From Alphaproteobacteria bacterium (GTDB lineage Bacteria > Pseudomonadota > Alphaproteobacteria > MPNO01 > UBA830), in NCBI GenBank assembly GCA_022822405.1, contig JAJEBT010000064.1, positions 1 to 64,000 on the forward strand: a DNA stretch of 64,000 nt, read 5' to 3'. The position numbers were made by a program, and so were the translations under genes. Shown one piece after another: positions 1 to 8,410 of the stretch. A model generated the notes under the pieces. That model was not told the origin of the DNA and did not search any database. It saw nothing but the letters and a program-made list of their open reading frames with translations. The stretch's first letter is position 1. Each line of letters starts with the position of its first letter.

Positions 1-467
1 TGGAATCGGGATGCGTCCGGGTCCTTCCGGGGACCCATCGTAGCGGAGAGACCTACGAATTCGTCAACGAGCCTGACGAGAACAATCTCCTTGTGCGTGG
101 GCAGACCATCAAAGGCCTGAAGCTTGATCACGCAGTTCCGATGATTCTCGACGCCGGCGAATTCTCACTGCATCACGAAGGCATCGTCCATGGATCCGAT
201 CCCAACAATTCGGGTCATCGCCGGATCGGCCTCTCGATGCACTATATCTCCCCCGATGTCCGGCGAAGCGGATACAACGAAGGGGCAAGCCGGCCCACAG
301 CGTCGCTGGTTCGTGGCGTTGACCGTTTCGGCTACTGGGAACATGAGCCGGTTCCCGCCAGCGACGAAGTTGATGCCGGGGCGCTGGCCGTCCTCGACCG
401 CATGAGGGCGGAGTTCTTTCGCCGGAGTCGAGAGGGAAGGCTGGCCGACGAACCTGCCCGGAACTGA
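1..467 (+). CDS. Phytanoyl-CoA dioxygenase family protein, C-terminal part
   Basis: The reading frame is open from the left edge of the window, so the start lies outside. The visible part is about 154 residues. It contains GCVRVLPGTHR and later HHEGIVHGSDPNNSG followed by RRIGLSMHYI. This matches the C-terminal half of the double-stranded beta helix of PhyH-type Fe(II)/2-oxoglutarate oxygenases. In that family the distal histidine (here in IVHGSDPN) binds iron, and a downstream arginine (RRIG) binds 2-oxoglutarate. The HxD part of the iron triad would lie upstream and cannot be seen. Such enzymes hydroxylate acyl-CoA or small metabolites; the substrate is unknown here. It lies 613 bases upstream of an amidohydrolase on the same strand, so a shared operon is uncertain. 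Confidence 0.8.
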   Translation, partial: ESGCVRVLPGTHRSGETYEFVNEPDENNLLVRGQTIKGLKLDHAVPMILDAGEFSLHHEGIVHGSDPNNSGHRRIGLSMHYISPDVRRSGYNEGASRPTASLVRGVDRFGYWEHEPVPASDEVDAGALAVLDRMRAEFFRRSREGRLADEPARN

Positions 468-1080
468 CCGCGCGAGTCCTTCCGAAAACAGACGGAACGG
501 TCTGGGAGGCGCGGCATGTATCGGATATTGCGATGTCGGCCGTCGTCGAAACGAACATCCCGCTTCTCCCGACAGCGCAGTGCGGGAATCCTTGCGACGA
601 CATCCGACAGGTGTTTTTAGCTGCCAAGAATTTTTAAAACACGTATAAAAATAACAACTTATATCATCTTTCCGATAAATCTAGCTAATTTGTGGTGCGC
701 GGTGTTTTCTGCCGTGGCGATGTCGGGATCGGAAGTCCAGTCCTTTCGACTGCGGTCGGGCGCTGGCAGGATGGGCAAAGGGCCCGAAGACCAGAGTCCG
801 AAGGGGTTGGTGGTGCCTGCAAATCCCGACCTTGGTGTTGTTCGTGCGGGTCTGCCTCCAGGCCCAGGTTCGGACCTCGGCGATTGGCATCAATGCAGCT
901 TGTCGATCGCGCTGGTGCGGCCACAGGATCATGGGCTTTGTTTGACTCCCTTGCCGGGCCATAGTGTGATAGGCCGCAGTGAAAGAACCGCAGGTCGCCG
1001 GAGCGCTGTCACGGGCGCTGAGATCCGGCGCTTGGCGTAACCACCCGCCAACGGACAGATGAACCGGAAGGGCTGACGTC
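468..1080. other. Intergenic stretch with an AT-rich island, no supported gene
   Basis: Reading frames on both strands in these 613 bases resemble no protein family I recognise and have no convincing ribosome binding sites. Roughly 615-690 is strikingly AT-rich compared with the GC-rich surroundings, with runs of A and T. It could hold a promoter for the amidohydrolase downstream, but no clear -35/-10 pair stands out. A short inverted repeat (TTCCG ... CGGAA) lies near 480-500, just after the PhyH-type gene; it has no T tract and is not a convincing terminator. Confidence 0.4.
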
Positions 1081-2415
1081 ATGCGCAAGTATTTCAGATG
1101 CGGGAATTTGTTTGACGGGCTGGGCGACAGGATGAAGCCCGATCAGACGGTTGTCGTCGAGGACGACGTCATCGCTTTTGTCGGTCCGACATCGGAAGCA
1201 CCTGCGGCAGCCGCCGGCGACGAGGTGCTGGACCATGGCGGAGCCTGGGTATTGCCGGGACTGATCGATATTCATGTTCACCTGAGCTATGGCAACGCAC
1301 AGGCGAATGAAGATGTCGACATGTTCGCCCCGCCGGAATTTCGTGCGTTGCGCGCCATGCATGCCGCCGGAAAGGTTCTCAGGGCCGGATATACCTCGCT
1401 CGCCGACCCGGCATCGACCAACCGAGTCGCTGCGTCCGTCCGCGATGCGATCAATTGCGGGATGTTCACCGGGCCCCGCGTTACATGCGCCGGAAGGCAG
1501 GTGACCGGACGCCAGGGGCTCGGCGACTGGTACCCGGTCTGGATCGGCGTTCCCGAGAGTTCGGTGGGCGTCCTTGTCCGGAACCTTGATGAGGCGATCG
1601 AAGAGATCCGCACCCAGGTCAAGGACCGCATGGATTTTATCAAGTTTGCCGTTGACGGACTGCAGCGCAACGGCGATGGCGAACTGATGTCATGTTTTTC
1701 GCAGGCGGAACTGAGTGCGATGGTTGAGGAGTGCCATCGGCTCGGGGTCAAGACGATCACCCATTCGCGGGGCCGCGAGGCCGTGCTCTATTCCGCGCGG
1801 GCCGGCGTGGACGTCATCTTCCATGCATTCGAGATGGATGATGAGGGGCTTGAGGAAGTCGTCCGCAACGGTTGCGTTCTGTCTCCGGCACTGACCTTTC
1901 TCGTCAACACCGTGGAGTTCACCCGTCCGAGCGATCCCTGCCACCGTTGGCGTCCGAACATGAACCGCAAGGATGTCGAAGTTGCGAGCGAGATGCTGGT
2001 CAAGGCGCGCAAGGCCGGCGTTCCCTTCATGGTGGGTACCGACAGCGGATTTGCGGTGACGCCGTACGGCGAATGGCACGCGCGCGAGCTTGAGATCATG
2101 GTCGAATATCTCGGCTTCACCGAAGCTGAGGCGCTGCGGGCGACCACCAGTGTGAATTCCGGACTGCTCAGGGAGGGCAACGCCGTTGGCCGTGTCGTTC
2201 CCGGCGCCTTTGCGGACCTGACCGTGGTTGCCGAGGATCCGATGGAGGACATATCGAGCCTCCTGCGATCAGACAACATCACCCATGTCTATCTTGGTGG
2301 AGAACCGGTCGATCTTGCGCCGACAGCTGATTTCAGGCCCTACAACTGGGAGCATTCGTTCCGGCAGTGGAACGACGTATACACGCGCGAGCGGGTTGCG
2401 GAGCTCGCGCACTGA
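1081..2415 (+). CDS. Metal-dependent amidohydrolase family protein
   Basis: 444 residues with the amidohydrolase TIM-barrel signatures in order: LPGLIDIHVHLSY (metal-binding H65 and H67), DFIKFAVDG with the lysine expected to be carboxylated, TITHSRG and IFHAFEMDD with the next two histidines, and VGTDSGF with the catalytic aspartate. The composite beta-sandwich is formed by the N-terminus and the C-terminal AFADLTVVAEDPMED segment. The layout resembles imidazolonepropionase/prolidase-like amidohydrolases, which hydrolyse cyclic or linear amide bonds in the cytoplasm. The ATG follows a purine-rich GGAAGGGCTGACGTC stretch. A decarboxylase/isomerase-type gene begins 39 bases after the stop, so the two are probably co-transcribed. 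The substrate cannot be predicted. Confidence 0.85.
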   Translation: MRKYFRCGNLFDGLGDRMKPDQTVVVEDDVIAFVGPTSEAPAAAAGDEVLDHGGAWVLPGLIDIHVHLSYGNAQANEDVDMFAPPEFRALRAMHAAGKVLRAGYTSLADPASTNRVAASVRDAINCGMFTGPRVTCAGRQVTGRQGLGDWYPVWIGVPESSVGVLVRNLDEAIEEIRTQVKDRMDFIKFAVDGLQRNGDGELMSCFSQAELSAMVEECHRLGVKTITHSRGREAVLYSARAGVDVIFHAFEMDDEGLEEVVRNGCVLSPALTFLVNTVEFTRPSDPCHRWRPNMNRKDVEVASEMLVKARKAGVPFMVGTDSGFAVTPYGEWHARELEIMVEYLGFTEAEALRATTSVNSGLLREGNAVGRVVPGAFADLTVVAEDPMEDISSLLRSDNITHVYLGGEPVDLAPTADFRPYNWEHSFRQWNDVYTRERVAELAH

Positions 2416-2454
2416 CCCCGCAGCGGCCGGTGCCGAAAACGCGAGGAGAGCATC

Positions 2455-3180
2455 ATGTCCCTGTGGCGCAAGCGCATCGGCGGAATCAGCCCGACGGTTA
2501 TGGAGGTCGTGACCTACGACTACTACCGCATGGCGCCGGCCGATATCGGGTTTGTCGGCATAACTTCCAACATCGATTTTTGGGACACCGAGCATTTTGA
2601 TCGCGCGTTGGCCTCGCTTTCGCAGGCGGCCGACTACCTTGCCGCCCGGGCAGTGGACTTCATCATCCATTTCGGAACCCCGCTTGCGGTGAGCCGAGGA
2701 CCGGGCTATGGCGCTGAAATCATCCGGCTGATCGAGGAAGGCACCGGTGTCCGGGCGACGACATCGATCTCGTCGGCGGTGGCAGCGATGGAACATCTCG
2801 GCATCGAGCGCGTCGCCGTTGCCTCTCCCTATCCCCGCGAAATCAACGACAATGTCACGCGTTATCTTGAGGGCGGAGGATTCTCGGTGGCGGCATGCGA
2901 GACCATGGACGTGCCATTCCGAGAGTTGCAGGACGCCGAGCCTCCGGCGATCGCGGAATTCGGTTTGCGCGTGCTGGAACAGGCTGGCGACGCCGACGGG
3001 CTATATATGCCGTGCCCGCAGTGGCCGGCGGCAGACGCAGTGTGCGCGATCGAAGAGCAGAGCGGCAGGCCTGTCGTTGCGAGTGATCCCGCAGATTTCT
3101 TTGCCGCATTTCGCGAGGTTGCGCCCGATGCACCGATCGCGGGTTTCGGTCGGCTTCTTGAAACGCTGAAACCGAACTGA
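2455..3180 (+). CDS. Arylmalonate decarboxylase / maleate cis-trans isomerase family protein
   Basis: 241 residues of the Asp/Glu racemase superfamily, the branch holding arylmalonate decarboxylase (AMDase) and maleate isomerase. Racemases and maleate isomerase use two cysteines. Here the first-cysteine position reads HFGTPL (G74-T75) and only the second motif carries cysteine (C187 in MPCPQW). Bordetella AMDase has the same pattern, a glycine near 74 and a single catalytic cysteine near 188. That favours decarboxylase-like chemistry over racemisation or maleate isomerisation, but this is an inference from a by-eye alignment. A strong Shine-Dalgarno (GAGGAGA) precedes the ATG. It sits 39 bases after the amidohydrolase, suggesting the two act in one pathway. 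Confidence 0.75.
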   Translation: MSLWRKRIGGISPTVMEVVTYDYYRMAPADIGFVGITSNIDFWDTEHFDRALASLSQAADYLAARAVDFIIHFGTPLAVSRGPGYGAEIIRLIEEGTGVRATTSISSAVAAMEHLGIERVAVASPYPREINDNVTRYLEGGGFSVAACETMDVPFRELQDAEPPAIAEFGLRVLEQAGDADGLYMPCPQWPAADAVCAIEEQSGRPVVASDPADFFAAFREVAPDAPIAGFGRLLETLKPN

Positions 3181-3224
3181 TCCGGATCCTGCGCGTGGCG
3201 GAAATATCCGCCTGACTCCGCGAA

Positions 3225-3301
<77 letters not shown>

Positions 3302-3345
3302 ACCGACGCGGCTCAAGGCGAGAATAGACGCGACTATGGCGTTGT

Positions 3346-3831
3346 TCAAGACCCGCGGTGCGGATTCGCGAGCAGATCGTGAAGATCCTCGAGTTCCGAA
3401 CGGATAGACCGGAGGGCCTGCCGCGCCTCTTCGGAAAGTTGTCTGGCCGGTGTTGGCCGGGAGTCCACGCCGTCCGGATGCTGTCCAGCATCGGCCGTGA
3501 GCGCCGCCGCCTGGCCGCCGGTTGACCCCCTGTCGAGCACGACCGCCTTCGCGCCGGTGGTGCGCAGTAGCTTCTGCACGCCCTTGATCGTATAGCCGTC
3601 GGTGTAAAGAAGTTCCCTGATGCCGCGCAGCAACTGCAGATCGGCGGGACGATAGTACCTTCGGCCGCCGACCCGTTTCAGCGGTTTGATTTGCGAGAAC
3701 TTGGTCTCCCAGAAACGCAGCACATGCTGCGGCACGCCAAGTTCTGTTGCGGCCTCGCCGATGGTCCGGAACGCCGTCGCCGACTTCCCGTGCGACCTTC
3801 TGTCGTCCTGCTGCGAAGCGTCGTCGGTCAT
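3346..3831 (-). CDS. MerR family transcriptional regulator
   Basis: 161 residues. The N-terminal winged helix-turn-helix of the MerR family spans about residues 20-90 ([20 protein letters not shown], then [11 protein letters not shown] and [11 protein letters not shown]). The C-terminal tail is rich in Ala, Arg and Gln and shows no metal-binding cysteines, so the effector is unknown. It starts 15 bases after ihfA. This ihfA-merR pairing downstream of plsX-fabH is a standard alphaproteobacterial arrangement, and its regulatory targets are generally not known. Confidence 0.9.
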   Translation of the reverse strand: MTDDASQQDDRRSHGKSATAFRTIGEAATELGVPQHVLRFWETKFSQIKPLKRVGGRRYYRPADLQLLRGIRELLYTDGYTIKGVQKLLRTTGAKAVVLDRGSTGGQAAALTADAGQHPDGVDSRPTPARQLSEEARQALRSIRSELEDLHDLLANPHRGS

Positions 3832-3846
3832 GTTTCCGAAATCCGG

Positions 3847-4203
3847 CTAGAGGGGATCCCGCATATCGGGCCCCGGGCCCCGGCCCGAGCCGTCGCCATC
3901 CCATGTGGCGAGCTGACGCTCGACCTCGTGCTTGAAAGTCCTCGACGCCCGGAAAACGAGGACCTTGCGGGCGCTGATCGGTGCATCGATTCCCGTCTTG
4001 GGATTGCGGCCGACGCGTTCGCGCTTCTGGCGCAGTTTGAAGCTCCCGAACTTGGAAATCTTCACGCTGCCGCCGTCGACGAGCGTTTGCGCAACCTCTT
4101 CGAGCACATCATCGACAAGCTGGGCCGACGCCCTTCGCGACAGCCCCAGCTCCTGGTGAACCCTCTCGGTGAGGAGTGCCCGCGTGACGGTAGGTCGCGC
4201 CAT
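3847..4203 (-). CDS. ihfA: Integration host factor alpha subunit
   Basis: 118 residues of the HU/IHF DNA-bending family. The N-terminal helices (VTRALLTERVHQELGLSR) are followed by VKISKFGSFKLRQKRERVG and the hallmark beta-arm RNPKTG with the intercalating proline, then PISARKVLVFRASRTFK. IHF alpha pairs with IHF beta to bend DNA sharply at specific sites in recombination, replication and sigma-54 promoters. A Gly/Pro/Asp-rich C-terminal tail of about 18 residues extends beyond the E. coli length, as in other alphaproteobacteria. It lies between fabH and the MerR gene on the same strand. Confidence 0.96.
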   Translation of the reverse strand: MARPTVTRALLTERVHQELGLSRRASAQLVDDVLEEVAQTLVDGGSVKISKFGSFKLRQKRERVGRNPKTGIDAPISARKVLVFRASRTFKHEVERQLATWDGDGSGRGPGPDMRDPL

Positions 4204-4367
4204 CTACTATCTCCCGGCTTTTCTCTGAATCCTATCGGCGATCCGAAAAACGGTCAAACCGGTTGCCGCGCGCATGCGGGCGCGGAACGCCAGCGCCCGA
4301 CGGGTGAATCGTGTCCGCGTGGCAGGGGGGATTCAGCAAAAAGGTGATGGCCGGCATTGTCTTTGTG

Positions 4368-5342
4368 CTACCAGCGGATGGCGCTGGCGCCCCAGGTCAG
4401 GCCGCCGCCCATGGCCTCGAGAATAACGACATCGCCAGTGGTGATCCGGCCGTCGCGCACGGCGTCATTCAGAGCCAGGGGCACGGAGGCTGCCGACGTG
4501 TTGCCGTGCCTGTCTATGGTCATGACGATCTTGTCATCCGGCAGTTCCAGCTTCTTGGCGGTGGTCGCGATGATGCGGCGATTGGCCTGGTGCGGAACCA
4601 GCCAGTCCACCTCGCTTCTGTCGAGCTGTGCCGCCTCGAGTACTTCACCGATGACGCTGGAGAGATTTCTGACCGCGTGCTTGAAGACTTCGCGCCCTTC
4701 CATCCGCACATGGCCAACGGTACGGCTCGAAGACGGTCCACCGTCGACGAACAGCAGGTCATGCTGACGGCCGTCGGAATGCAGGCAGGTTGCCAGAACG
4801 CCGCGATCCGCGCTGTTTCCGGCGCCCGTGGCGGCGCTCAGCACGAGCGCTCCGGCCCCGTCTCCGAACAGGACGCAGGTCGAACGGTCCTCCCAGTCGA
4901 GAATGCGGGAAAAGGTCTCGGCGCCGATGACAAGGACATTGTCGGCCTGGCCGAGGCGCACGAAATTGTCGGCGACGTTCAGGGCATAGATGAAACCAGA
5001 ACACACTGCATGCACGTCGAAAGCCGCACCACGCGTTATGCCTAGTGATGCCTGAACCATGGTTGCGGTCGAGGGGAAAGTGTGGTCGGGCGTTGCCGTG
5101 GCGAGGATTACCAGATCGATGTCCGCTGCTGACAGGCCGGACGACTCGATGGCGTCGTGCGCCGCGGCAATCGCGAGATCCGAGGTCTTCTCTCTGTCGT
5201 CAGCGATGTGGCGCTGATGGATGCCGGTTCGCTGCACGATCCATTCGTGCGACGTGTCGACGCGCTGCGCCAGCTCGTGGTTCGTGACGATTCGGGCCGG
5301 CAGGTAGGCGCCGCAGCCGGCAATGACGGAGCGGCGCGTCAT
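4368..5342 (-). CDS. fabH: 3-oxoacyl-[acyl-carrier-protein] synthase III
   Basis: 324 residues, the usual FabH length. The catalytic triad is visible: C114 in HAVCSGF, H251 in VPHQANRRI and N281 in RHGNTSAAS. The glycine-rich C-terminal MGGGLTWGA is also present. KAS III condenses acetyl-CoA with malonyl-ACP to start type II fatty acid synthesis. Its start codon overlaps the plsX stop by one base (TGATG), so translation is probably coupled. Coupling links phospholipid acyl transfer (plsX) with initiation of fatty acid synthesis. The plsX-fabH-ihfA order is standard for the class. Confidence 0.97.
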   Translation of the reverse strand: MTRRSVIAGCGAYLPARIVTNHELAQRVDTSHEWIVQRTGIHQRHIADDREKTSDLAIAAAHDAIESSGLSAADIDLVILATATPDHTFPSTATMVQASLGITRGAAFDVHAVCSGFIYALNVADNFVRLGQADNVLVIGAETFSRILDWEDRSTCVLFGDGAGALVLSAATGAGNSADRGVLATCLHSDGRQHDLLFVDGGPSSSRTVGHVRMEGREVFKHAVRNLSSVIGEVLEAAQLDRSEVDWLVPHQANRRIIATTAKKLELPDDKIVMTIDRHGNTSAASVPLALNDAVRDGRITTGDVVILEAMGGGLTWGASAIRW

Positions 5343-6400
5343 CAGGAGGCAGCGGCTTCCGCGGCCACGGGGGCCGGCCGGTAGTGTCCGAACGATTTGA
5401 GGCCATCAGTAATCTTTCCGTTCACGTCCTGCGCCGCCATGTCGGCGGCGACGCCGATTGCGTTGGAGAAACCGAACGCGTCGGTACCGCCATGGCTCTT
5501 CACAGCGATCCCGGTGAGGCCGAGGAATATGGCGCCGTTGTAGCGGCGGGGATCGATGCGCGCGCGCATCTTTTTGAGGCCGCGGCGGAGGAGAACGTAG
5601 CCGAGGCGCGACATGATCGAACTTCGGAACGCTTCGCCGAGAAAGCGGGTGACGAGATGCGAGGTGCCCTCGATGGCCTTGAGGGCGATGTTGCCCGAAA
5701 AACCGTCGGAGATGACGACATCGGTGGTGCCGGCCGCAATGTCATTGCCTTCGATGAAGCCGTAGAAGTTAAGTGAGCCCGACAGTTCCCTGAGGTGGGA
5801 CGCGGCTTCCCGGATCTCCGCGTGGCCCTTCATCTCCTCGGAACCGACGTTCAGAAGCCCGCAGGACGGGTTGACGTTGCCGAGCACCGTGCGCGCAAAG
5901 ATGTCGCCCATGATGCAGAACTGTACGAGGTTCCTGGTCTGGCACTCGAGATTGGCGCCGAGGTCGAGCATGACCGTCTCACCGCGCATGGTCGGAAAGA
6001 TTCCGGCGATCGCAGGCCTGTCGATGCCCGGCAGCGTGCGCAGGGTCAGCTTTGCCATGGCCATGAGGGCGCCGGTATTGCCGGCCGAGACAACCCCGGC
6101 CGCATGCCCTTCGCGCACCGCGTTGATGGCCAACTGCATGCTGGAGCCGCGTCCCTTGCGCAGTGCTTCGGAAACCGACATCCCGCTCTTGATGACATCT
6201 TCGGTGTGGGTGATGTCGGTTATGTCGGTGAGTTTCCGTCGCCGCTTGAGAAGGGGCCGGATACGGTTCTCGTCGCCAAACATCAGGAACCGCATGTCCG
6301 GAAATCGGCGGCGTGCCATTTCGGCGCCGCGAACGACCATCCGCGGCGCGTCGTCGCCGCCCATCGCGTCTACGGCGATGGTCAGGTCGCGGGAAGCCAC
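5342..6400 (-). CDS. plsX: Phosphate acyltransferase PlsX
   Basis: 352 residues. PlsX converts acyl-ACP to acyl-phosphate for PlsY in phospholipid synthesis. The family N-terminal signature [13 protein letters not shown] is present, followed by typical [11 protein letters not shown] and [14 protein letters not shown] place the start at the GTG at 6400, which has GGGAG eight bases upstream and puts [10 protein letters not shown] near the N-terminus as in the family. The longer frame starting at 6520 would overlap rpmF and adds 40 non-conserved residues. It sits 23 bases after rpmF and is overlapped by fabH. Confidence 0.95.
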   Translation of the reverse strand: MASRDLTIAVDAMGGDDAPRMVVRGAEMARRRFPDMRFLMFGDENRIRPLLKRRRKLTDITDITHTEDVIKSGMSVSEALRKGRGSSMQLAINAVREGHAAGVVSAGNTGALMAMAKLTLRTLPGIDRPAIAGIFPTMRGETVMLDLGANLECQTRNLVQFCIMGDIFARTVLGNVNPSCGLLNVGSEEMKGHAEIREAASHLRELSGSLNFYGFIEGNDIAAGTTDVVISDGFSGNIALKAIEGTSHLVTRFLGEAFRSSIMSRLGYVLLRRGLKKMRARIDPRRYNGAIFLGLTGIAVKSHGGTDAFGFSNAIGVAADMAAQDVNGKITDGLKSFGHYRPAPVAAEAAAS

Positions 6401-6423
6401 GGGCTCAGCTCCCGGCCGCCGGC

Positions 6424-6606
6424 TCAGTCGCCGGCATAGGCAATCACTTCCCGTTTGTCGTAGAAGCCGCAGGACGGGCAGATATGGTGCGGGCGTTTGA
6501 TTTCGCCGCACTCGGGGCACTCAACGTATGCGCTTGGCTTCAGCGCGTCATGTGCCCGCCGCATGTTTCGTCTGGATTTTGAGACTTTTTTCTTGGGTAC
6601 GGCCAT
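6424..6606 (-). CDS. rpmF: 50S ribosomal protein L32
   Basis: 60 residues with the L32 N-terminus [20 protein letters not shown] and a zinc-ribbon pair, C30/C33 (CPEC) and C43/C46 (CPSC). This is the four-cysteine, zinc-binding form of L32. It is a large-subunit ribosomal protein. The yceD-rpmF-plsX-fabH order is widely conserved in Proteobacteria, linking ribosome and membrane-lipid synthesis. Confidence 0.98.
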   Translation of the reverse strand: MAVPKKKVSKSRRNMRRAHDALKPSAYVECPECGEIKRPHHICPSCGFYDKREVIAYAGD

Positions 6607-6691
6607 GGCTGTGTGATCTCGACGGTCTGAGTGTCGTTACGGGGGACTGGTAGGCGAAATCGCGATTCGGGACAATCGCCTACGGAGCATT

Positions 6692-7246
6692 CTAGCTTTT
6701 TCCCTTCATGTTTTCCAGCGCTCCGAAAGGATTGTTGCGCACAGGCTCCTGCATGCCGTGGCCCTCGTCCGTTGACAGGGTCACGCCCGGTCCGAGCCCG
6801 AGCGAGGCCGGGTCGATATCGGACGATCGCGGATAGGGATCCAGATTCAGGGAGAGCTCTTCTGCCACCAGATCGCCGATGTCGAGAAGGTCTGTGGCCA
6901 GCGGTTCGGCCGCGTCCCAGCCGACGTCCGGTTCTGCGGGCTCGGCATCACGCGTGAACAGGATGTCGACAGGCGCCTCGATATCTGCCGGCACCGGCTC
7001 GAGCGTGACCACGCAGGATTGCAGGATCCGGGCGCGAAACTGGCCGGTTGCATGCAGGGTGCGGGGGTGAATGATCCACGAAAGCCGGATGTGTGCGTCA
7101 AGCCGGTCGAGTGCAAGCAGGCCGAGGCGTTCGGCTATCGCGGCCCGCTCCCCGCGGGTTGCCGACAACTCCCATGTTCCGCCGTCGCGCGGCAGTTCTG
7201 CCAGATCGACCACATAGGAGAATTCGGGCTGCGGCGCGGACGTCAT
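6692..7246 (-). CDS. yceD: YceD family (DUF177) protein
   Basis: 184 residues. The central LHATGQFRARILQSCVVTLEPV resembles the DUF177 core (a reduced cysteine motif before the VPADIEAPVDILFT segment). The C-terminus carries EELSLNLDPYPR and a tail ending in NNPFGALENMKG, typical of the family. YceD homologues next to rpmF have been linked to 23S rRNA accumulation or processing; the molecular role is not settled. Its start overlaps the stop of the ubiquinol-cytochrome c chaperone gene by four bases (ATGA), pointing to coupled translation. Confidence 0.85.
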   Translation of the reverse strand: MTSAPQPEFSYVVDLAELPRDGGTWELSATRGERAAIAERLGLLALDRLDAHIRLSWIIHPRTLHATGQFRARILQSCVVTLEPVPADIEAPVDILFTRDAEPAEPDVGWDAAEPLATDLLDIGDLVAEELSLNLDPYPRSSDIDPASLGLGPGVTLSTDEGHGMQEPVRNNPFGALENMKGKS

Positions 7247-7782
7247 GACGACACCTCCGCGAACGCGAAGTCCCCGCTTCGCACGAGCTCGGTTTCGATG
7301 GCCTCGATGTGTTTCGCCTGGCGGCGGACGTATTCGGTGAGCGTTTCGACACCGTCTTCTGGTGGCGTGGCGACGGTACCGTAGAGGTTGCGCACCAGCG
7401 CTTCCGCGAGACCGTCGTCTTCCCGATCGAGAGCATCTTCATAGGCGGCGAGGCGGCCATAGAATGCCTGCACCATCTTCCGCACCCGCTTTCCGACCCC
7501 CATGTCGCCGGCGCCCATTTCCCGGAGATTAACGTCCATGTCATCGAACATTACGTCGAATAGTTCCTGTCCGAGCGAATCGGTTGCACCGCCGTGGGTT
7601 TTCAGGCGCCGCAGCACCAGGAATGCGTGCAGGACGATCATCTCGAATCGCCCGTCGACGGTGTCCGGAATGCCGAAATCCCGGTAGAAGCGTTCGCATC
7701 GTGCTTGGCGCACGATAATGGCGTAGATCCTGCGTGCCGGTTCGACAGGTCGGTTGCGCTTGAACACGGACTGGAGTGGCAT
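7243..7782 (-). CDS. Ubiquinol-cytochrome c chaperone family protein
   Basis: 179 residues resembling the bacterial counterpart of yeast Cbp3 / mammalian UQCC1. It has RRIYAIIVRQARCERFYRDFGIPDTVDGRFEMI split over its first 50 residues, then LFDVMFDDMDVNLREMGAGD. The family assists assembly of cytochrome b into the bc1 complex. It is largely alphaproteobacterial and mitochondrial, and this is one of the better taxonomic clues in the window. The gene overlaps yceD by four bases and is divergent from bamE, with about 100 bases between them. Confidence 0.9.
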   Translation of the reverse strand: MPLQSVFKRNRPVEPARRIYAIIVRQARCERFYRDFGIPDTVDGRFEMIVLHAFLVLRRLKTHGGATDSLGQELFDVMFDDMDVNLREMGAGDMGVGKRVRKMVQAFYGRLAAYEDALDREDDGLAEALVRNLYGTVATPPEDGVETLTEYVRRQAKHIEAIETELVRSGDFAFAEVSS

Positions 7783-7881
7783 GGTCGGCGAATCCGGAAC
7801 GGTATTGACAGCGGGCGGGCAGCAGGCCAGTTAATGTCGAGCACGGCCGTTGCGGCGCAGCACGGTAGCAGAGGTAAGCCC

Positions 7882-8367
7882 ATGAACGAAATCGGTCAAC
7901 CAGCTGCGGCCGGTGTACGGCGGACGGGACTCCGACCCGCTGCTTTTCTGGCCGCCGCGCTCCTGATCGGCGGCGTCGGTTGTGCAGGCAATCTGAACGA
8001 ACACGGTAACGTTCCGAAGCCCAAGGAGGTTGCGTCGATCGAGATTGGATCGACCACCCGGGCCCAGGTTCTGACCCGCCTCGGGACGCCGGCTGCGGTA
8101 GCCACGTTCGACAGGAATTCGTGGTACTACCTCGGCTCGACCGTCGAGAAGTTCATGTTCTTCGATCCCGAACTCGTGAAGCGTGACCTGCTCGTGATCC
8201 GCTTCAACGATGACGACGTGGTCAGCGCGATCGATCACCTCGACAAGGACGACGGGCGCGATGTCGCCGTGATCGCCCGTGAGACCGAAACCCGCGGCCG
8301 GAGCTTCAGCCTTCTGCAGCAGCTTATCGGCAACCTTGGACGCTTCGGCGGCGTCGAGGGACGCTGA
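7882..8367 (+). CDS. bamE: Outer membrane protein assembly factor BamE (SmpA/OmlA)
   Basis: 161 residues. The ATG at 7882 has GAGGTAA five bases upstream, and I prefer it to the longer frame from 7594. After a hydrophobic signal segment comes a cysteine (GGVGCAGN) that is the probable lipidation site, although -3 is Gly rather than the usual Leu. The BamE core follows: IEIGSTTRAQVLTRLGTPA, then SWYYLGSTVEKFMFF and VIRFNDDDVVSAID. BamE is an outer-membrane lipoprotein of the BAM complex that inserts beta-barrel proteins. It is convergent with hppA. Confidence 0.9.
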   Translation: MNEIGQPAAAGVRRTGLRPAAFLAAALLIGGVGCAGNLNEHGNVPKPKEVASIEIGSTTRAQVLTRLGTPAAVATFDRNSWYYLGSTVEKFMFFDPELVKRDLLVIRFNDDDVVSAIDHLDKDDGRDVAVIARETETRGRSFSLLQQLIGNLGRFGGVEGR

Positions 8368-8410
8368 CCGCGCGCGCCGCCAAGGTTTCCGATACGCCCC
8401 GGACGGGCAG

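Noticed and set aside
690-1040. Overlapping open frames on both strands upstream of the amidohydrolase
   Set aside because: No family resemblance or ribosome binding site; left as intergenic.
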